A stretch of DNA of 64,000 bases from Undibacterium sp. GTDB taxonomy: Bacteria; Pseudomonadota; Gammaproteobacteria; Burkholderiales; Burkholderiaceae_D. Below are positions 36,363-46,778 of the stretch, in pieces. Positions within the stretch are counted from its first letter, which is position 1; the number at the start of each line of letters is the position of its first letter. A program made the position numbers and the translations under genes. The DNA lies in NCBI GenBank assembly GCA_030645915.1, contig JAUSNO010000031.1, positions 1-64,000 of the forward strand, written 5' to 3'. The notes under the pieces are model-generated. The model did not search any database, was not told the DNA's origin, and was given only the letters and a program-made list of their open reading frames with translations.

Positions 36363-37639
36363 TGAAGAAACGCATGAATCCACAAACTGAAAACATCGAT
36401 GCGCAAATTAAGGAAGATTTACTTTTGCTGGTGCATCGTATTCCGTTTCCGCCCAATAAAGGCGACAAGATTCGCTCGTATCATTTGCTTAAACATTTGG
36501 CGCAAAAATACACGGTGCACCTAGCTACCTTTATTGATGATCAGAACGACCTTCAATACGTAGAGACGGTGAAGCAATGGTGTGGCGAAAGTTATTTTGA
36601 AGAGCTTAATCCAACAAAGGCAAAATTGGGCAGCGTTACCGCCCTGTTGATGAATCGACCGTTATCGCTGGATTATTACCGTAGCGCTGAGATGCAGGCT
36701 TGGGTTGATAGCACTATAAAGAAGCAAGCGATCACCAAAATCGTTGTATTTTCTTCTGCAATGGCGCAGTTCGTTGAGTCTCAGCCAGAGACGCGCCGCG
36801 TGATTGACTTCGTTGATATCGATTCGGATAAGTGGCAACAATATGCCAGCAAAAAAATCTGGCCGATGAGTTGGCTCTACCAGCGTGAAGGGAGAACACT
36901 GCTCGCCTACGAAAGAAAAATTGCAAGGGCATGTGATGCCTCGCTATTTGTATCCCAGGCAGAATCAGACCTATTCAAGAAACTAGCGCCAGAAAGCGCC
37001 GATAAAATCGGGTTCTTTAATAACGGTGTTGATACCGATTATTTTTCGCCCGACATACAGCACGATAATCCCTATTCACCAAATGACAAAATCATTGTAT
37101 TCACGGGAGCGATGGATTACTGGCCGAATATCGATGCGGTGCATTGGTTCGCTGAGGAGGTATTCCCCGAGGTGCGAAAGATCCATCAGAATGCCTTATT
37201 TTATATCGTCGGCAGCAGACCATCCGAACAAGTCATGCAGCTGGGTAATTTGCCAGGCGTGAAGGTAACCGGATCGGTACCCGATGTACGGCCTTACCTC
37301 GCACATGCCGATGTGGCGGTTGCACCACTTAGAATCGCTCGCGGTATACAAAATAAAGTATTAGAGGCGATGGCGATGGCAAAAACGGTGGTGGTTTCGC
37401 CGCAGGCGCTTGAGGGGATTGACGCTAAAACCGGCGCTGAACTATTGCTCGCCGAAGACGGCGAACAATGCATAACGATACTCTCCAATTTGCTGGATCA
37501 AAAAAACCAGAGTATGGGGATCGCCGCCAGAAAAAAAGTGGAAGCCAGATATAACTGGGAGAGCAATTTACGGAGCGTTGATGCTTTGCTTGATCCTCTT
37601 CTGTATAATTGCGAAAAAATTAATAAAATACAACATTAA
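36362..37639 (+). CDS. Glycosyltransferase, exosortase A-associated (stp1 family)
   Basis: A 425-residue GT4-type glycosyltransferase, GTG start overlapping the previous TAG (ATG 36374 is an alternative). LVHRIPFPPNKGDKIRSYHLLKHLA, DFVDIDSDKW, FNNGVDTDYF, IVFTGAMDYWPN and the donor-site segment VLEAMAMAKTVVVSPQALEGI are typical of the first of three sugar transferases that accompany EpsH1/XrtA. It adds a sugar to the lipid-linked repeat unit at the inner membrane. Confidence 0.92.
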   Translation: MKKRMNPQTENIDAQIKEDLLLLVHRIPFPPNKGDKIRSYHLLKHLAQKYTVHLATFIDDQNDLQYVETVKQWCGESYFEELNPTKAKLGSVTALLMNRPLSLDYYRSAEMQAWVDSTIKKQAITKIVVFSSAMAQFVESQPETRRVIDFVDIDSDKWQQYASKKIWPMSWLYQREGRTLLAYERKIARACDASLFVSQAESDLFKKLAPESADKIGFFNNGVDTDYFSPDIQHDNPYSPNDKIIVFTGAMDYWPNIDAVHWFAEEVFPEVRKIHQNALFYIVGSRPSEQVMQLGNLPGVKVTGSVPDVRPYLAHADVAVAPLRIARGIQNKVLEAMAMAKTVVVSPQALEGIDAKTGAELLLAEDGEQCITILSNLLDQKNQSMGIAARKKVEARYNWESNLRSVDALLDPLLYNCEKINKIQH

Positions 37640-37677
37640 CTCCCACGACGCAGCCTGCAAAATAGGAAGGTCTTCAA

Positions 37678-39210
37678 TTGATAGACTCTAGCAATAAGTT
37701 GAGTAAATTCTGGAAGTCGCTTGCAATTGCCCTAGCGTTGTGCGCGCCGCTCTTCATCTACTTTAGTACCGCACAGTCGATAGTGTCTATCTGGAACAGT
37801 TCAGAGACATTTGCGCATGGCTACATCATTGCTCCCATCAGTTTATGGTTGATATGGCAGCGTCGGGATATTATTTCAAGGATAGAGATATCACCTTATT
37901 GGCCGGCGCTGTTGATCCTGGCCGCTTGCGGATTCGGCTGGTTGCTGGCAGATCTGGCGGATGTTCAAGTCGTTAAGCAATATACTTTTGTGACGATGAT
38001 TCCCGCTTCAGCATTATTTGTACTTGGCCTGAGAATGTCATGGGCCATGGCATTTCCCTTAATGTTTTTATTGCTGGCAGTACCGTTCGGTGAAATCTTC
38101 ATTGGACCGCTGATTAATATCACTGCCGACTTTACCGTAGCCGCTTTACAAATGACGGGAATCCCCGTTCTGCGGGAAGGCACTACCTTCGCTATCCCCT
38201 CAGGTAACTGGTCCGTGGTGGAAGCCTGTAGCGGGGTTCGTTATCTCATTTCATCTTTTACGCTTGGGTGTTTGTATGCGTATTTAACCTACAGATCCTA
38301 CACGCGGCGCGCATTGTTTATTGCCTTCGCTATTATCGTACCCATTGTGGCCAATGGCCTGCGCGCCTACATGATCGTGATGATAGGCCACCTCAGCAGC
38401 ATGACCTTAGCTGTCGGCTTTGATCATTTGATCTACGGCTGGCTGTTTTTTGGCCTTGTGATGTTTCTCATGTTTTGGGTCGGAAGTATCTGGCGCGAAC
38501 CGACAGATACGCCTGCTTCAGAAAGCAAAATAGCCGCTGCTGACACACCAATGACAGAGGCAAAAACCTCACAAGTGCTTGTTGCTGCTGTCACCGCCAT
38601 TCTCTGCATAAGTTTCTGGCCGTTCTACGCCAATTATCTCGACCGCGCTGGTGCCAATACGGCAGTGGTGAATCTGGAGAGTTTTCACTCAGAATGGAAA
38701 GATGTGCCGGTCATTGCAAACTGGACGCTGGGCTACATGCCCGCCAATGCTGAGTTCAATCATGCTTATCAGCGCGATGCCTATACGGTGGGTATGGCCA
38801 TCAGATATTACCGCAATCAGACGCACGAATCCGCTCTGATCAGTTCATCCAATCAGCTGGTGCAAAGCAAAGATCCAGTCTGGCATCAGACCAGTGAAGT
38901 CGCACAGCATGAACTTATCTCTAATATCCCTTTGGATGTCATTGAAAGCACGCTCAAGGATAATGTGGGACGCAATGTTTTGGTGTGGCGCTGGTATTGG
39001 ATAGATGACCGATTTACCTCCAATGCGTACAAAGCCAAGTTATTACAGGCAAAAGAAAAATTTTTGATGCGAGGTGATGACGGTGCCGCCATCATTTTCT
39101 ATGCATCCTTTGCTGACAAGCCAGATGAAGCACGTATCGCGATGCGGCAATTCTTGAGTGAACATATGGCACCGCTCAATTCAACATTATCTCAAAATAA
39201 AAAACACTAG
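37678..39210 (+). CDS. xrtA: Exosortase A (XrtA/EpsH) fused to EpsI domain
   Basis: A 510-residue protein with TTG start and good ribosome site AGGAAGG. Residues 1-270 carry about eight membrane helices and the exosortase catalytic residues Cys184 (EACSGVRYL), Arg229 (ANGLRAYM) and His250 (FDHLIYGW), a transpeptidase-like membrane-embedded protease. After about residue 290 comes an EpsI-type periplasmic domain (SFWPFYANYL ... WRWYWIDDRFTSN). XrtA removes or transfers proteins at their VPEP C-terminal signal; substrates in this window are at 9974-10846 and 57998-59080. The XrtA-EpsI fusion is a known variant. Confidence 0.95.
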   Translation: MIDSSNKLSKFWKSLAIALALCAPLFIYFSTAQSIVSIWNSSETFAHGYIIAPISLWLIWQRRDIISRIEISPYWPALLILAACGFGWLLADLADVQVVKQYTFVTMIPASALFVLGLRMSWAMAFPLMFLLLAVPFGEIFIGPLINITADFTVAALQMTGIPVLREGTTFAIPSGNWSVVEACSGVRYLISSFTLGCLYAYLTYRSYTRRALFIAFAIIVPIVANGLRAYMIVMIGHLSSMTLAVGFDHLIYGWLFFGLVMFLMFWVGSIWREPTDTPASESKIAAADTPMTEAKTSQVLVAAVTAILCISFWPFYANYLDRAGANTAVVNLESFHSEWKDVPVIANWTLGYMPANAEFNHAYQRDAYTVGMAIRYYRNQTHESALISSSNQLVQSKDPVWHQTSEVAQHELISNIPLDVIESTLKDNVGRNVLVWRWYWIDDRFTSNAYKAKLLQAKEKFLMRGDDGAAIIFYASFADKPDEARIAMRQFLSEHMAPLNSTLSQNKKH

Positions 39211-39222
39211 CAGGTTAACCAC

Positions 39223-40368
39223 GTGATGAATCAATTACCGCTAGTGGTTCACCTGATCTACCGACTAGATTTTGGTGGACTCGAAACCTTGTTGGCCGAA
39301 TGCATTAATCGCATGCCGGCAGAAAAATACCGGCATGCGATTGTCTGCCTGACCGATTACAGCGATTTTTCAAAAAAAATCACGCGACCTGATGTAGAGA
39401 TTTATGCCTTGCACAAACCGCCAGGGCTAGGCCTGGAAACACATTTTTCGATTTGGAAATTGTTTCGCCGTATCAAGCCAACCATACTTCACACCTACAA
39501 TATCTCTGCGCTTGAATATGCCGCCGTCGCGACCTTGGCAGGTGTTCCCGTCCGTGTTCACGCCGAGCATGGCCGCGATGCCAGCGATCCGGAAGGCACT
39601 AACTGGAAATACAATTTGCTCCGTCGGATCTTGCGCCCTCTTGTCGATCGCTTTATTCCTGTTTCGGATGATCTCAAGCGCTGGTTTACTGAGGTGATCG
39701 GTGTTCCCGACGCAAAAAATATTCTGATTAATAATGGTGTCGATACGCAGCAATTTGCTCTTGCCCGAAACAATGGAGGTAATGATCCGGTAAGGCATTT
39801 TTCTGAAAATTGCTTTGTGATTGGCACTGTCGGGCGTATTCAGGATGTTAAAAATCACGCAGGCTTGATTGATGCCTTCATTCATTTGCGTGAAACTCTG
39901 CCTGCGCAAAAAGAACAATTAAGATTAATCATTATTGGTGATGGCCCCTTACTTTCCAGCCTCAGGACTAAAGTAAGTGATGCTGGTATTGAGGATCTGG
40001 TGTGGTTACCTGGCGCCAGAGACGACATTGCTGACCTCATGCAAACTTTTTCGGTATTTGCCATGACCTCTATTGCAGAGGGCACGCCAGTTGTGGTTCT
40101 CGAGGCGATGGCCAGTGGCTTGCCTGTGATCGCAACGCAAGTAGGCGGTATGCCTGAAGTGATCATGGATAACGTCACTGGCAAGTTGGTACCCGCGTCT
40201 GATGCACAAGCGTTTGCAGCGGCAATTTCTGAGTACGTGCTTGCCCCTGAGTTACTGGTACGGCATGGCGCAGCAGGGCGCCAGCGTATCGAAAGCACCT
40301 ACAGTGTTGAGGCAATGCTTAAGGGATATACCGGCCTGTATGACACTCTATGCGCGGCAAAGACATAA
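39223..40368 (+). CDS. Glycosyltransferase, exosortase A-associated (stp2 family)
   Basis: A 381-residue GT4 glycosyltransferase. VVHLIYRLDFGGLETLLAECINRMP at the N-terminus, HAEHGRDASDPEGTNWKYN, NGVDTQQF, GTVGRIQDVKNH and EGTPVVVLEAMASGLPVIATQVGGMPEV identify the second sugar transferase of exosortase A loci. GTG 39223 or ATG 39226 may be the start; CAGG at 39211-39214 fits the GTG slightly better. Confidence 0.92.
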   Translation: MMNQLPLVVHLIYRLDFGGLETLLAECINRMPAEKYRHAIVCLTDYSDFSKKITRPDVEIYALHKPPGLGLETHFSIWKLFRRIKPTILHTYNISALEYAAVATLAGVPVRVHAEHGRDASDPEGTNWKYNLLRRILRPLVDRFIPVSDDLKRWFTEVIGVPDAKNILINNGVDTQQFALARNNGGNDPVRHFSENCFVIGTVGRIQDVKNHAGLIDAFIHLRETLPAQKEQLRLIIIGDGPLLSSLRTKVSDAGIEDLVWLPGARDDIADLMQTFSVFAMTSIAEGTPVVVLEAMASGLPVIATQVGGMPEVIMDNVTGKLVPASDAQAFAAAISEYVLAPELLVRHGAAGRQRIESTYSVEAMLKGYTGLYDTLCAAKT

Positions 40369-40396
40369 GACAAAATTTTAGGGAAGTGATTGCATC

Positions 40397-42319
40397 ATGT
40401 GCGGAATCGTAGGCATGTTTGATATGAGTGGCAAACGGCAGATTGATCGTCAGGCGCTCGACCGGATGAACGAAACCCAGTTTCATCGTGGCCCCGTTGA
40501 GGGCGGCTTGTACACCGAACGCGCCTTGGGTTTTGGTCACCGCCGGCTCTCGATTATTGATCTCGCCTCTGGCCAGCAGCCGCTCTTCAATGAAGACCGC
40601 AGCGTGGTCGTTGTCTTCAACGGAGAAATCTATAATTTTCAATCCTTGATGCAAGAGCTTATCTCGCTAGGGCATCAATTCGCCACCCATTGCGATACTG
40701 AAGTGATCGTGCACGCGTGGGAACAATGGGGCGAGGAATGTGTGCAGCATTTTCGCGGTATGTTTGGCTTTGCGGTGTGGGATCGCAATCAGCAAACCTT
40801 ATTCATGGCGCGTGATCGTCTGGGTATCAAACCGTTTTTCTACACGCTCTTACCGGATGGCATGTTTGCGTTCGGTTCAGAATTAAAGTCGTTATTGTCG
40901 CTGCCGGCGTTGTCCCGTGAGATTGAGCCCCGTGCGGTTGAAGATTATTTTGCATTTGGCTATGTGCCAGAACCGCGCACCATTTTTAAGAACGCCTATA
41001 AGTTGGCGCCAGGGCACATGATGACCATCAGGGTCGGTGATACCTCGGTCAAGCAGACAAAATACTGGGATGTACCGTTCACACCGCATGCGCCAGCTTC
41101 TGAGCAATCGATTCAAGAAGAACTGGTCGAGCGCTTCAGAGAGGCCGTCAGCAGCCATCTGATTGCCGATGTGCCTTTAGGTGGCTTTCTCTCAGGTGGG
41201 GTAGATTCCAGCGCGGTGGTCGCCATGATGGCAGGGTTGAGTTCCACCCCGGTCAACACCTGCTCGATTGCCTTTAACGACCCCAAATTTGACGAATCGG
41301 TATTTGCCACCCAGGTCGCCAATCAGTACAAAACCAATCACCATACTGAGACTGTCGACAAAGACGATTATGGCCTGATCGATACGCTGGCTAGTTTGTA
41401 TGATGAACCCTATGCCGACAGTTCTGCCATCCCCACTTACCGGGTTTGCCAGCTAGCCAGAAAACGCGTTACCGTCGCACTCTCAGGCGATGGCGGCGAT
41501 GAGAATTTTGCCGGATACCGACGCCATCACCATGCCCTTGTCACGGACCGTGTACGCTCCGCCATACCGGCGGCATTGCGACAACCTTTGTTCGGCTTGC
41601 TCGGTAAGTACTATCCAAAAGCCGATTGGGCACCACGCATGTTTCGCGCCAAGACAACTTTTGAAGCGCTGGCCAATGATCTGGCACCGAGTTATTTCCA
41701 GGGTGTTTCCATCATGCCTGACCGCATTCGCTCGCGCTTATTCAGCGACAGCTTCAGACGCGATCTGCAAGGCTATCACGCAGTCGATGTCATGCTGGCG
41801 CACGCCGCCAATGCGCCCACGGATGATCCTCTCTCGATTGTGCAATACCTCGATATGAAAACGTATTTGCCGGGCGATATTCTCACCAAGGTTGACCGTG
41901 CAAGCATGGCGCATGCGCTGGAAGTGCGCGTGCCACTACTGGATCATCAATTTGTCGAGTGGGCATCAGGCATACCGTCATCAATGAAATTACGTGGCGC
42001 TGAAGGCAAGTACATTTTTAAAAAATCGATGCAGCCATACCTGTCGGATGATATTTTATACCGGCCAAAAATGGGTTTCTCTATCCCCTTAGCCAACTGG
42101 CTGCGCGGGCCGTTGCGCCAGCGCGTGCGTGATGCCGTTTTGGGGCCAACCATTGCATCCATCGGCATTTTTGACATGACGTTTCTGACCGAGCTAGTCG
42201 ACTACCATGAGTCTGGGCGGCGCGACAACAGCGCACCCTTATGGTCGCTACTCATGTTCGAGGCATTTTTGCGCAATGTACTTGAAAACCCCCATCCCGG
42301 CGTGCGCCAGGCAGTATGA
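40397..42319 (+). CDS. XrtA-associated amidotransferase (asparagine synthase-like)
   Basis: A 640-residue class II glutamine amidotransferase/asparagine synthetase-like enzyme. The chain begins MCGIVGM, so Cys2 is the glutaminase nucleophile; RGPVEGG, GHRRLSIIDL and VVFNGEIYN complete the N-terminal domain. GGFLSGGVDSSAVVA is the ATP-pyrophosphatase loop of the synthetase half. The start is preceded by AGGGAAG. In exosortase A loci it is thought to amidate uronic acid residues of the EPS; the uronate would come from the dehydrogenase at 20374. Confidence 0.93.
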   Translation: MCGIVGMFDMSGKRQIDRQALDRMNETQFHRGPVEGGLYTERALGFGHRRLSIIDLASGQQPLFNEDRSVVVVFNGEIYNFQSLMQELISLGHQFATHCDTEVIVHAWEQWGEECVQHFRGMFGFAVWDRNQQTLFMARDRLGIKPFFYTLLPDGMFAFGSELKSLLSLPALSREIEPRAVEDYFAFGYVPEPRTIFKNAYKLAPGHMMTIRVGDTSVKQTKYWDVPFTPHAPASEQSIQEELVERFREAVSSHLIADVPLGGFLSGGVDSSAVVAMMAGLSSTPVNTCSIAFNDPKFDESVFATQVANQYKTNHHTETVDKDDYGLIDTLASLYDEPYADSSAIPTYRVCQLARKRVTVALSGDGGDENFAGYRRHHHALVTDRVRSAIPAALRQPLFGLLGKYYPKADWAPRMFRAKTTFEALANDLAPSYFQGVSIMPDRIRSRLFSDSFRRDLQGYHAVDVMLAHAANAPTDDPLSIVQYLDMKTYLPGDILTKVDRASMAHALEVRVPLLDHQFVEWASGIPSSMKLRGAEGKYIFKKSMQPYLSDDILYRPKMGFSIPLANWLRGPLRQRVRDAVLGPTIASIGIFDMTFLTELVDYHESGRRDNSAPLWSLLMFEAFLRNVLENPHPGVRQAV

Positions 42320-42348
42320 TCGTTCAACTTTTGCGACCCCAATAACCT

Positions 42349-43557
42349 ATGCGTATTCTGCACATTCTCGACCATTCCATTCCGCTCCATAGCGGCTACA
42401 CTTTTCGCACCCTGTCCATTCTCAAGCAGCAACGGGCGCTAGGGTGGGAGACATTCCACATCACCAGCCCTAAACAGGGCAAATACACCAAAGCGGAAGA
42501 AACGGTAGACGGCGAATGGGTGTTTGCACGCACGCCACAAGAGAATTGGATGAACCGTCTGCCAGCACTCAACCAGCTTGCCGTCATCAACAATCTCACC
42601 CAGCGCCTGCAACAGGTGGCGGAGCAAATAAAGCCCGATATCCTGCATGCGCATTCACCCGCGCTCAATGCCATCGCGGCACTACGTGTCGGCAAAAAAC
42701 TAGGCATACCAGTCGTGTACGAGATCAGGGCGTTTTGGGAAGATGCCGCAGTAGACCACGGCACCAGCACAGAGTGGGGGCCGCGCTACCGCCTTACCCG
42801 CGCAATGGAAACCTACGCCATCCAAAAGGTCGATGCGGTAACAACTATCTGCGAAGGTCTGCGCAGCGACATTATCCAGCGCGGCATTCCCTCAGACAAA
42901 GTGACCGTGATTCCCAATGCGGTGAATATCGAAGATTTTAATGTTGGCGAAGCTGCAGATACCCAGCTCGCAGCAGAATTAGGCTTGGATGGCAAAGTCG
43001 TCTTGGGCTTCATCGGCTCTTTCTATGCCTATGAAGGGCTGGATGTCTTGCTAAAAGCCCTGCCGGCTATGCTGGCAGCGAATCCTGCTATTCGTCTATT
43101 GCTGGTCGGCGGTGGCCCGCAAGATCAAGCGCTCAAATCATTGGCACAACAAATGGGCGTCGCCGACAAAATCAAGTTCACAGGCAGGGTGCCGCATGAG
43201 CAAGTACAGCGCTATTACAACCTGGTTGATGTCCTTGTCTATCCGCGCTTGCGCATGCGCCTCACCGAGCTGGTAACGCCGCTTAAACCACTAGAGGCAA
43301 TGGCGCAGGGGCGTTTGCTGGTCGCATCAGATGTAGGTGGGCACGGTGAGTTGATCGAAGACGGAAAAACCGGCATTCTTTTTAAGGCAGATGACCCGCA
43401 AGACCTAGCGAATAAAGTGCTGGAGCTAATCGCCAAGCCAGAACGTTGGCCAGCCTTGCGTGTAGCAGCCCGCCAATACGTAGAGAACGAACGCAATTGG
43501 CCAGTAAGCGTGGCCAGATATAAAAAAGTCTATGCCGATCTCTGCTCTGCTCTGTAA
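42349..43557 (+). CDS. Glycosyltransferase, exosortase A-associated (stp3 family)
   Basis: A 402-residue GT4 glycosyltransferase. MRILHILDHSIPLHSGYTFRTLSIL is the distinctive N-terminus of the third exosortase-linked sugar transferase; VYEIRAFWEDAAVDHGT, IPNAVNIEDF, GFIGSFYAYEGLDVLL and the donor site PLKPLEAMAQGRLLVASDVGGHGEL follow. It closes the long rightward EPS operon that starts at 28145. Confidence 0.93.
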   Translation: MRILHILDHSIPLHSGYTFRTLSILKQQRALGWETFHITSPKQGKYTKAEETVDGEWVFARTPQENWMNRLPALNQLAVINNLTQRLQQVAEQIKPDILHAHSPALNAIAALRVGKKLGIPVVYEIRAFWEDAAVDHGTSTEWGPRYRLTRAMETYAIQKVDAVTTICEGLRSDIIQRGIPSDKVTVIPNAVNIEDFNVGEAADTQLAAELGLDGKVVLGFIGSFYAYEGLDVLLKALPAMLAANPAIRLLLVGGGPQDQALKSLAQQMGVADKIKFTGRVPHEQVQRYYNLVDVLVYPRLRMRLTELVTPLKPLEAMAQGRLLVASDVGGHGELIEDGKTGILFKADDPQDLANKVLELIAKPERWPALRVAARQYVENERNWPVSVARYKKVYADLCSAL

Positions 43558-43948
43558 AGTGACGTATTAAGTTTTGAAGAATGCATAGATATATGCAATG
43601 ATCTCAAATGCTCAACATGAGTCATTGCATAATCGTGTGATAAGTAATTAAAATTTGTTGGCACAAACCCGATGCTTTGGGTCATTGATCTAGAGCCTAA
43701 TAAGTTATAACGAGAAGTGACAATGTCAGCGAGTAAAAAATTGCCAAATCGGTCTGATGCAAATAAATAATGTATGTCAATTTTGGTTGAACACTTAGGA
43801 AATTTGAACAATAAATAGTTATTTGATGAACTCGGAATTACGTCGTTTTACAAATGTGATTTGAGCATCTTGAATAACGGTTAAAAAGAAATGCGGGGAA
43901 ATTTCACTTTCGGCCGCATTAAAAGCAACGCTAGGATAACTGAACGAC
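43558..43948. other. AT-rich junction between core EPS operon and variable cassette
   Basis: 391 bp with no supported gene, promoter or terminator. Minus-strand frames of 93 and 72 codons across 43530-44037 do not resemble a known family. The base composition changes here from the balanced EPS operon to visibly AT-rich DNA. Confidence 0.5.
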
Positions 43949-44839
43949 ATGAAATCATTATCGGGGATATCGGTAATAATCCCAACAATAGCTATAAAAG
44001 AAAGAGAAGTACTTTTAAGACGAGCTATTGACTCCATCCGTCATTCGTCAGCAAATCAAATTCAAATAATCGTTGTAGTCAATGGTGGGCGTGCTGACCC
44101 AGAAATTTGTAATTGGCTGAAGCTTCAACCAGATATTCATTACGAATATGTTGCAACGCCATCATTACCGCAAGCGATTTTTCGTGGCCGCGAACTAGTT
44201 CAAACACCATTTTTTTCTTTTCTTGACGACGATGATGAATATTTGACTAGCGGAACTGATACGAAGTTTTCTATTTTTTCTTCTCAGCCTGATATTGATA
44301 TTGTTGTCACAAGCGGATTTCGGCATATAGCCGGAGTTGATGAGCCTATTATGGTTTCAATTGAGGACGTACCTTCCGCACCGTTGAGCAAATTATTCGA
44401 TTTCAACTGGCTGAGTAGTTGTAACGCTCTTTATCGTAGTTCATCTTTTCCCGCTATATTCTTTGCTGATTTCCACGCTTACGCAGAATGGACATGGTTT
44501 GCTTTTAAACTTGCATTATCAGGAAAACAGATACGGGCGGTAAATAGACCAACCTTTCGAATCAATGATACTCCGGACTCGCTCTCAAAATCACAGTCCT
44601 ATTATGATTCACACATGCTTTTGTATCGACGTATGCTTAACTTGGCACCACCAAGAAATATTGTTCGAGTCATTAAACAGCGAATCAGCGCAGACTGGCA
44701 TGATCAATCAGTTCGGTCATTGTCAGATGGTCGTAAATTGAATGCTATAACTTGTCATTTACGCAGTCTAATTATGCCGGGTGGATTTCAATACTTAATG
44801 TATACCCGACGGTTATTCCCGTTTTGGCGAAATTCATAG
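43949..44839 (+). CDS. Family 2 glycosyltransferase
   Basis: A 296-residue GT-A fold enzyme. ISVIIPTIAIKEREVLLRRAIDSI at the N-terminus, QIIVVVNGGRADPE, and FFSFLDDDDEYL (about 88-99, the metal-binding DxD) are clear. It is more AT-rich than the genes to its left, and it is the only plus-strand gene of the cassette. It likely adds a strain-specific side sugar. The acceptor is unknown. Confidence 0.85.
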   Translation: MKSLSGISVIIPTIAIKEREVLLRRAIDSIRHSSANQIQIIVVVNGGRADPEICNWLKLQPDIHYEYVATPSLPQAIFRGRELVQTPFFSFLDDDDEYLTSGTDTKFSIFSSQPDIDIVVTSGFRHIAGVDEPIMVSIEDVPSAPLSKLFDFNWLSSCNALYRSSSFPAIFFADFHAYAEWTWFAFKLALSGKQIRAVNRPTFRINDTPDSLSKSQSYYDSHMLLYRRMLNLAPPRNIVRVIKQRISADWHDQSVRSLSDGRKLNAITCHLRSLIMPGGFQYLMYTRRLFPFWRNS

Positions 44840-44911
44840 ATATCGATCATATCGACAACTAACATTAAATATTTTGAGGCTACTTAATTTGTCGATAAAC
44901 GGCGAAGCGAC

Positions 44912-46384
44912 TTAGCGGCTTGTTCGCTTTAATATAAAAAGTACTTTCTCCAAAATATAAGTCTCGGCTCCAGCAGGCCTCCCACTTAACCACCATATCA
45001 GCATGACGACACTTGGGTAAATAAGTAAACCTAATACTATTTTTAAAATTAATCCTGTTATCGCTGACAGCACGAACAAGTTACCGATTGAAAATATTAC
45101 AGCAGCCATTACCAATACTGCGAACAATGGCCGGAAAATTGACCGGAAAAGATCTAATAAACTGAGGTTATTCAACGTGCGCGTTAACCTCCAAAATGAT
45201 AGAAACAGCCCAATAAATACTGTCGCTACTCGCAGCCACGCAATTTGTTTTACGCTAGATTCCGCAAATATCATCGTAATGGCAAGTACAAAAAATAATA
45301 CCTGCATCCAAGTAATCACTACCGCATCGCGTAATTTTCCTATGGAAATCAACAGATAGCCGCTACTAGTAGTTATCGCTTCGGTTACATGAACTAATGC
45401 GAGAATTTGTAAGAATGGAATGGCGAACAACCATGCTTCTCCTAGAATTACTTGGACTGCTTCAGGAGCAATTAAAGCGATTCCAATTCCAGCGGGAATA
45501 CCAAGCAGGCATTGCACTGATTGCGCCAAGAGAAATATTTTTTTTAGTTCAACTGGCTGATCTTTATTTTTTACAAAAGCTGGAAAGAGCACTCTGTTTA
45601 GCGGCGCAAGAACTTCAGTCGATGGCATCGCCGATATTTCCCCAGCCAAGGTGTAACCACCCATTACAGTAGCGCTTGCACGCCGTCCGACTAACATACT
45701 GTGGAGATTGTGATTGAGGTAGTTTCCCAAGCTTTGCAAGAGCATCCATTGAGAAATCGAAAAAATTTCCTTCTGTTTCTGAAGTGTCAAACGTGGGCGC
45801 ATGGGATGCATCTGATAGCTCAACAAAACGCCTATGCTCCGCCCAGCCAATGCGCCAATTACTAAGGCCCAGTAACTTCGCAGTAACCATGCGGCAAGCA
45901 TTGTTACAATAAACCCAGAGATTCGTTTACAAAATGTAAAACGAAAATCTAAACTAAATTTCATTTCTTTTTGAAATGTGATTACACCTATATTTTCCAT
46001 CCCAACCAAAATAAGTCCAATTGCCATTACTTGGAGTACAGGTGTAACACGCGGATCTTTAAAATAAACTGCTGCATAAGGGGCTGCAATATAAATAATT
46101 AAAGCGCCGACCACGGTTTGTATCAGGCGTAAAGTCCAGGCAGTGTTGAAGTGGGCATCTGTGGCGTGACGGTTTTGAATGAGTGCAACGTTTACCCCAA
46201 GATCTAACAATACATCTACAAGGCCGACGATAAGGGATGCTACTGCTATTACGCCAAAATCAGCTGGTACCAATAGCCGAGCTAATATAAGGGTGCTTAC
46301 GAAACCAATTAGACGATCTGTCCAGCGCATAGAAATCGTCAAGAGAGCACCCTTAAATATACTGGAAGGCGATTTCTCACTCAT
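44912..46384 (-). CDS. Oligosaccharide flippase (Wzx/WzxC-like)
   Basis: A 490-residue inner-membrane protein with about 12-14 hydrophobic segments. FKGALLTISMRWTDRLIGFVSTLILARLLVPADFGVIAVASLI is a typical start of the polysaccharide transporter family; MLVGRRASATVMGGYTLAGEISAMPSTEVLAPLNRVLFPAF near 230-270 is the second typical block. It flips the undecaprenyl-linked repeat unit to the periplasm. It is transcribed against the GT2 gene. Confidence 0.9.
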   Translation of the reverse strand: MSEKSPSSIFKGALLTISMRWTDRLIGFVSTLILARLLVPADFGVIAVASLIVGLVDVLLDLGVNVALIQNRHATDAHFNTAWTLRLIQTVVGALIIYIAAPYAAVYFKDPRVTPVLQVMAIGLILVGMENIGVITFQKEMKFSLDFRFTFCKRISGFIVTMLAAWLLRSYWALVIGALAGRSIGVLLSYQMHPMRPRLTLQKQKEIFSISQWMLLQSLGNYLNHNLHSMLVGRRASATVMGGYTLAGEISAMPSTEVLAPLNRVLFPAFVKNKDQPVELKKIFLLAQSVQCLLGIPAGIGIALIAPEAVQVILGEAWLFAIPFLQILALVHVTEAITTSSGYLLISIGKLRDAVVITWMQVLFFVLAITMIFAESSVKQIAWLRVATVFIGLFLSFWRLTRTLNNLSLLDLFRSIFRPLFAVLVMAAVIFSIGNLFVLSAITGLILKIVLGLLIYPSVVMLIWWLSGRPAGAETYILEKVLFILKRTSR

Positions 46385-46778
46385 CGCTTATTGTCAGAAT
46401 GTAGGTAAGGGTAATTTGTGATGTCATCGTGCATGGAGGTAACATTAAAAATGTTTATAAATTAAATGCAAAATTGCATCAGCAACATTAATTTTATGAA
46501 CAAAATTCCCAAAAAAGCTAGTTTTGTATCAAATATTATTTCTGAACTATTTTGCCGACAAAGAAATTCTTAACCTGCATTTTGTATGCTGAGCATTAAG
46601 TTTAACTTAAGTGACTAATGAAATAAGAATTGTGGGGTCGGGCATCTAAAAATATCAAAAATGTTTCTTTCGTATGTCATAGAAACACATTGACTGTTGA
46701 TATGAGGATCTAAAAAACAAGCTTGGTTAAGGCTAGTGTTACTCACTGATAGATCTTAATATCAATCAGTTTAAAGCC
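46385..46778. other. AT-rich intergenic region
   Basis: 394 bp between two minus-strand genes. I see no supported gene, no terminator with a T-tract and no -24/-12 site. It presumably holds the promoter of the flippase gene, but no convincing -35/-10 pair was found. Confidence 0.4.

Noticed and set aside
39427..39918. 163-codon frame antisense to the stp2 glycosyltransferase
   Set aside because: It overlaps a clear conserved gene entirely and shows no motif.
43530..44037. Two minus-strand frames as a degraded gene
   Set aside because: No family resemblance could be seen and the second overlaps the GT2 start; recorded only as an empty spacer.
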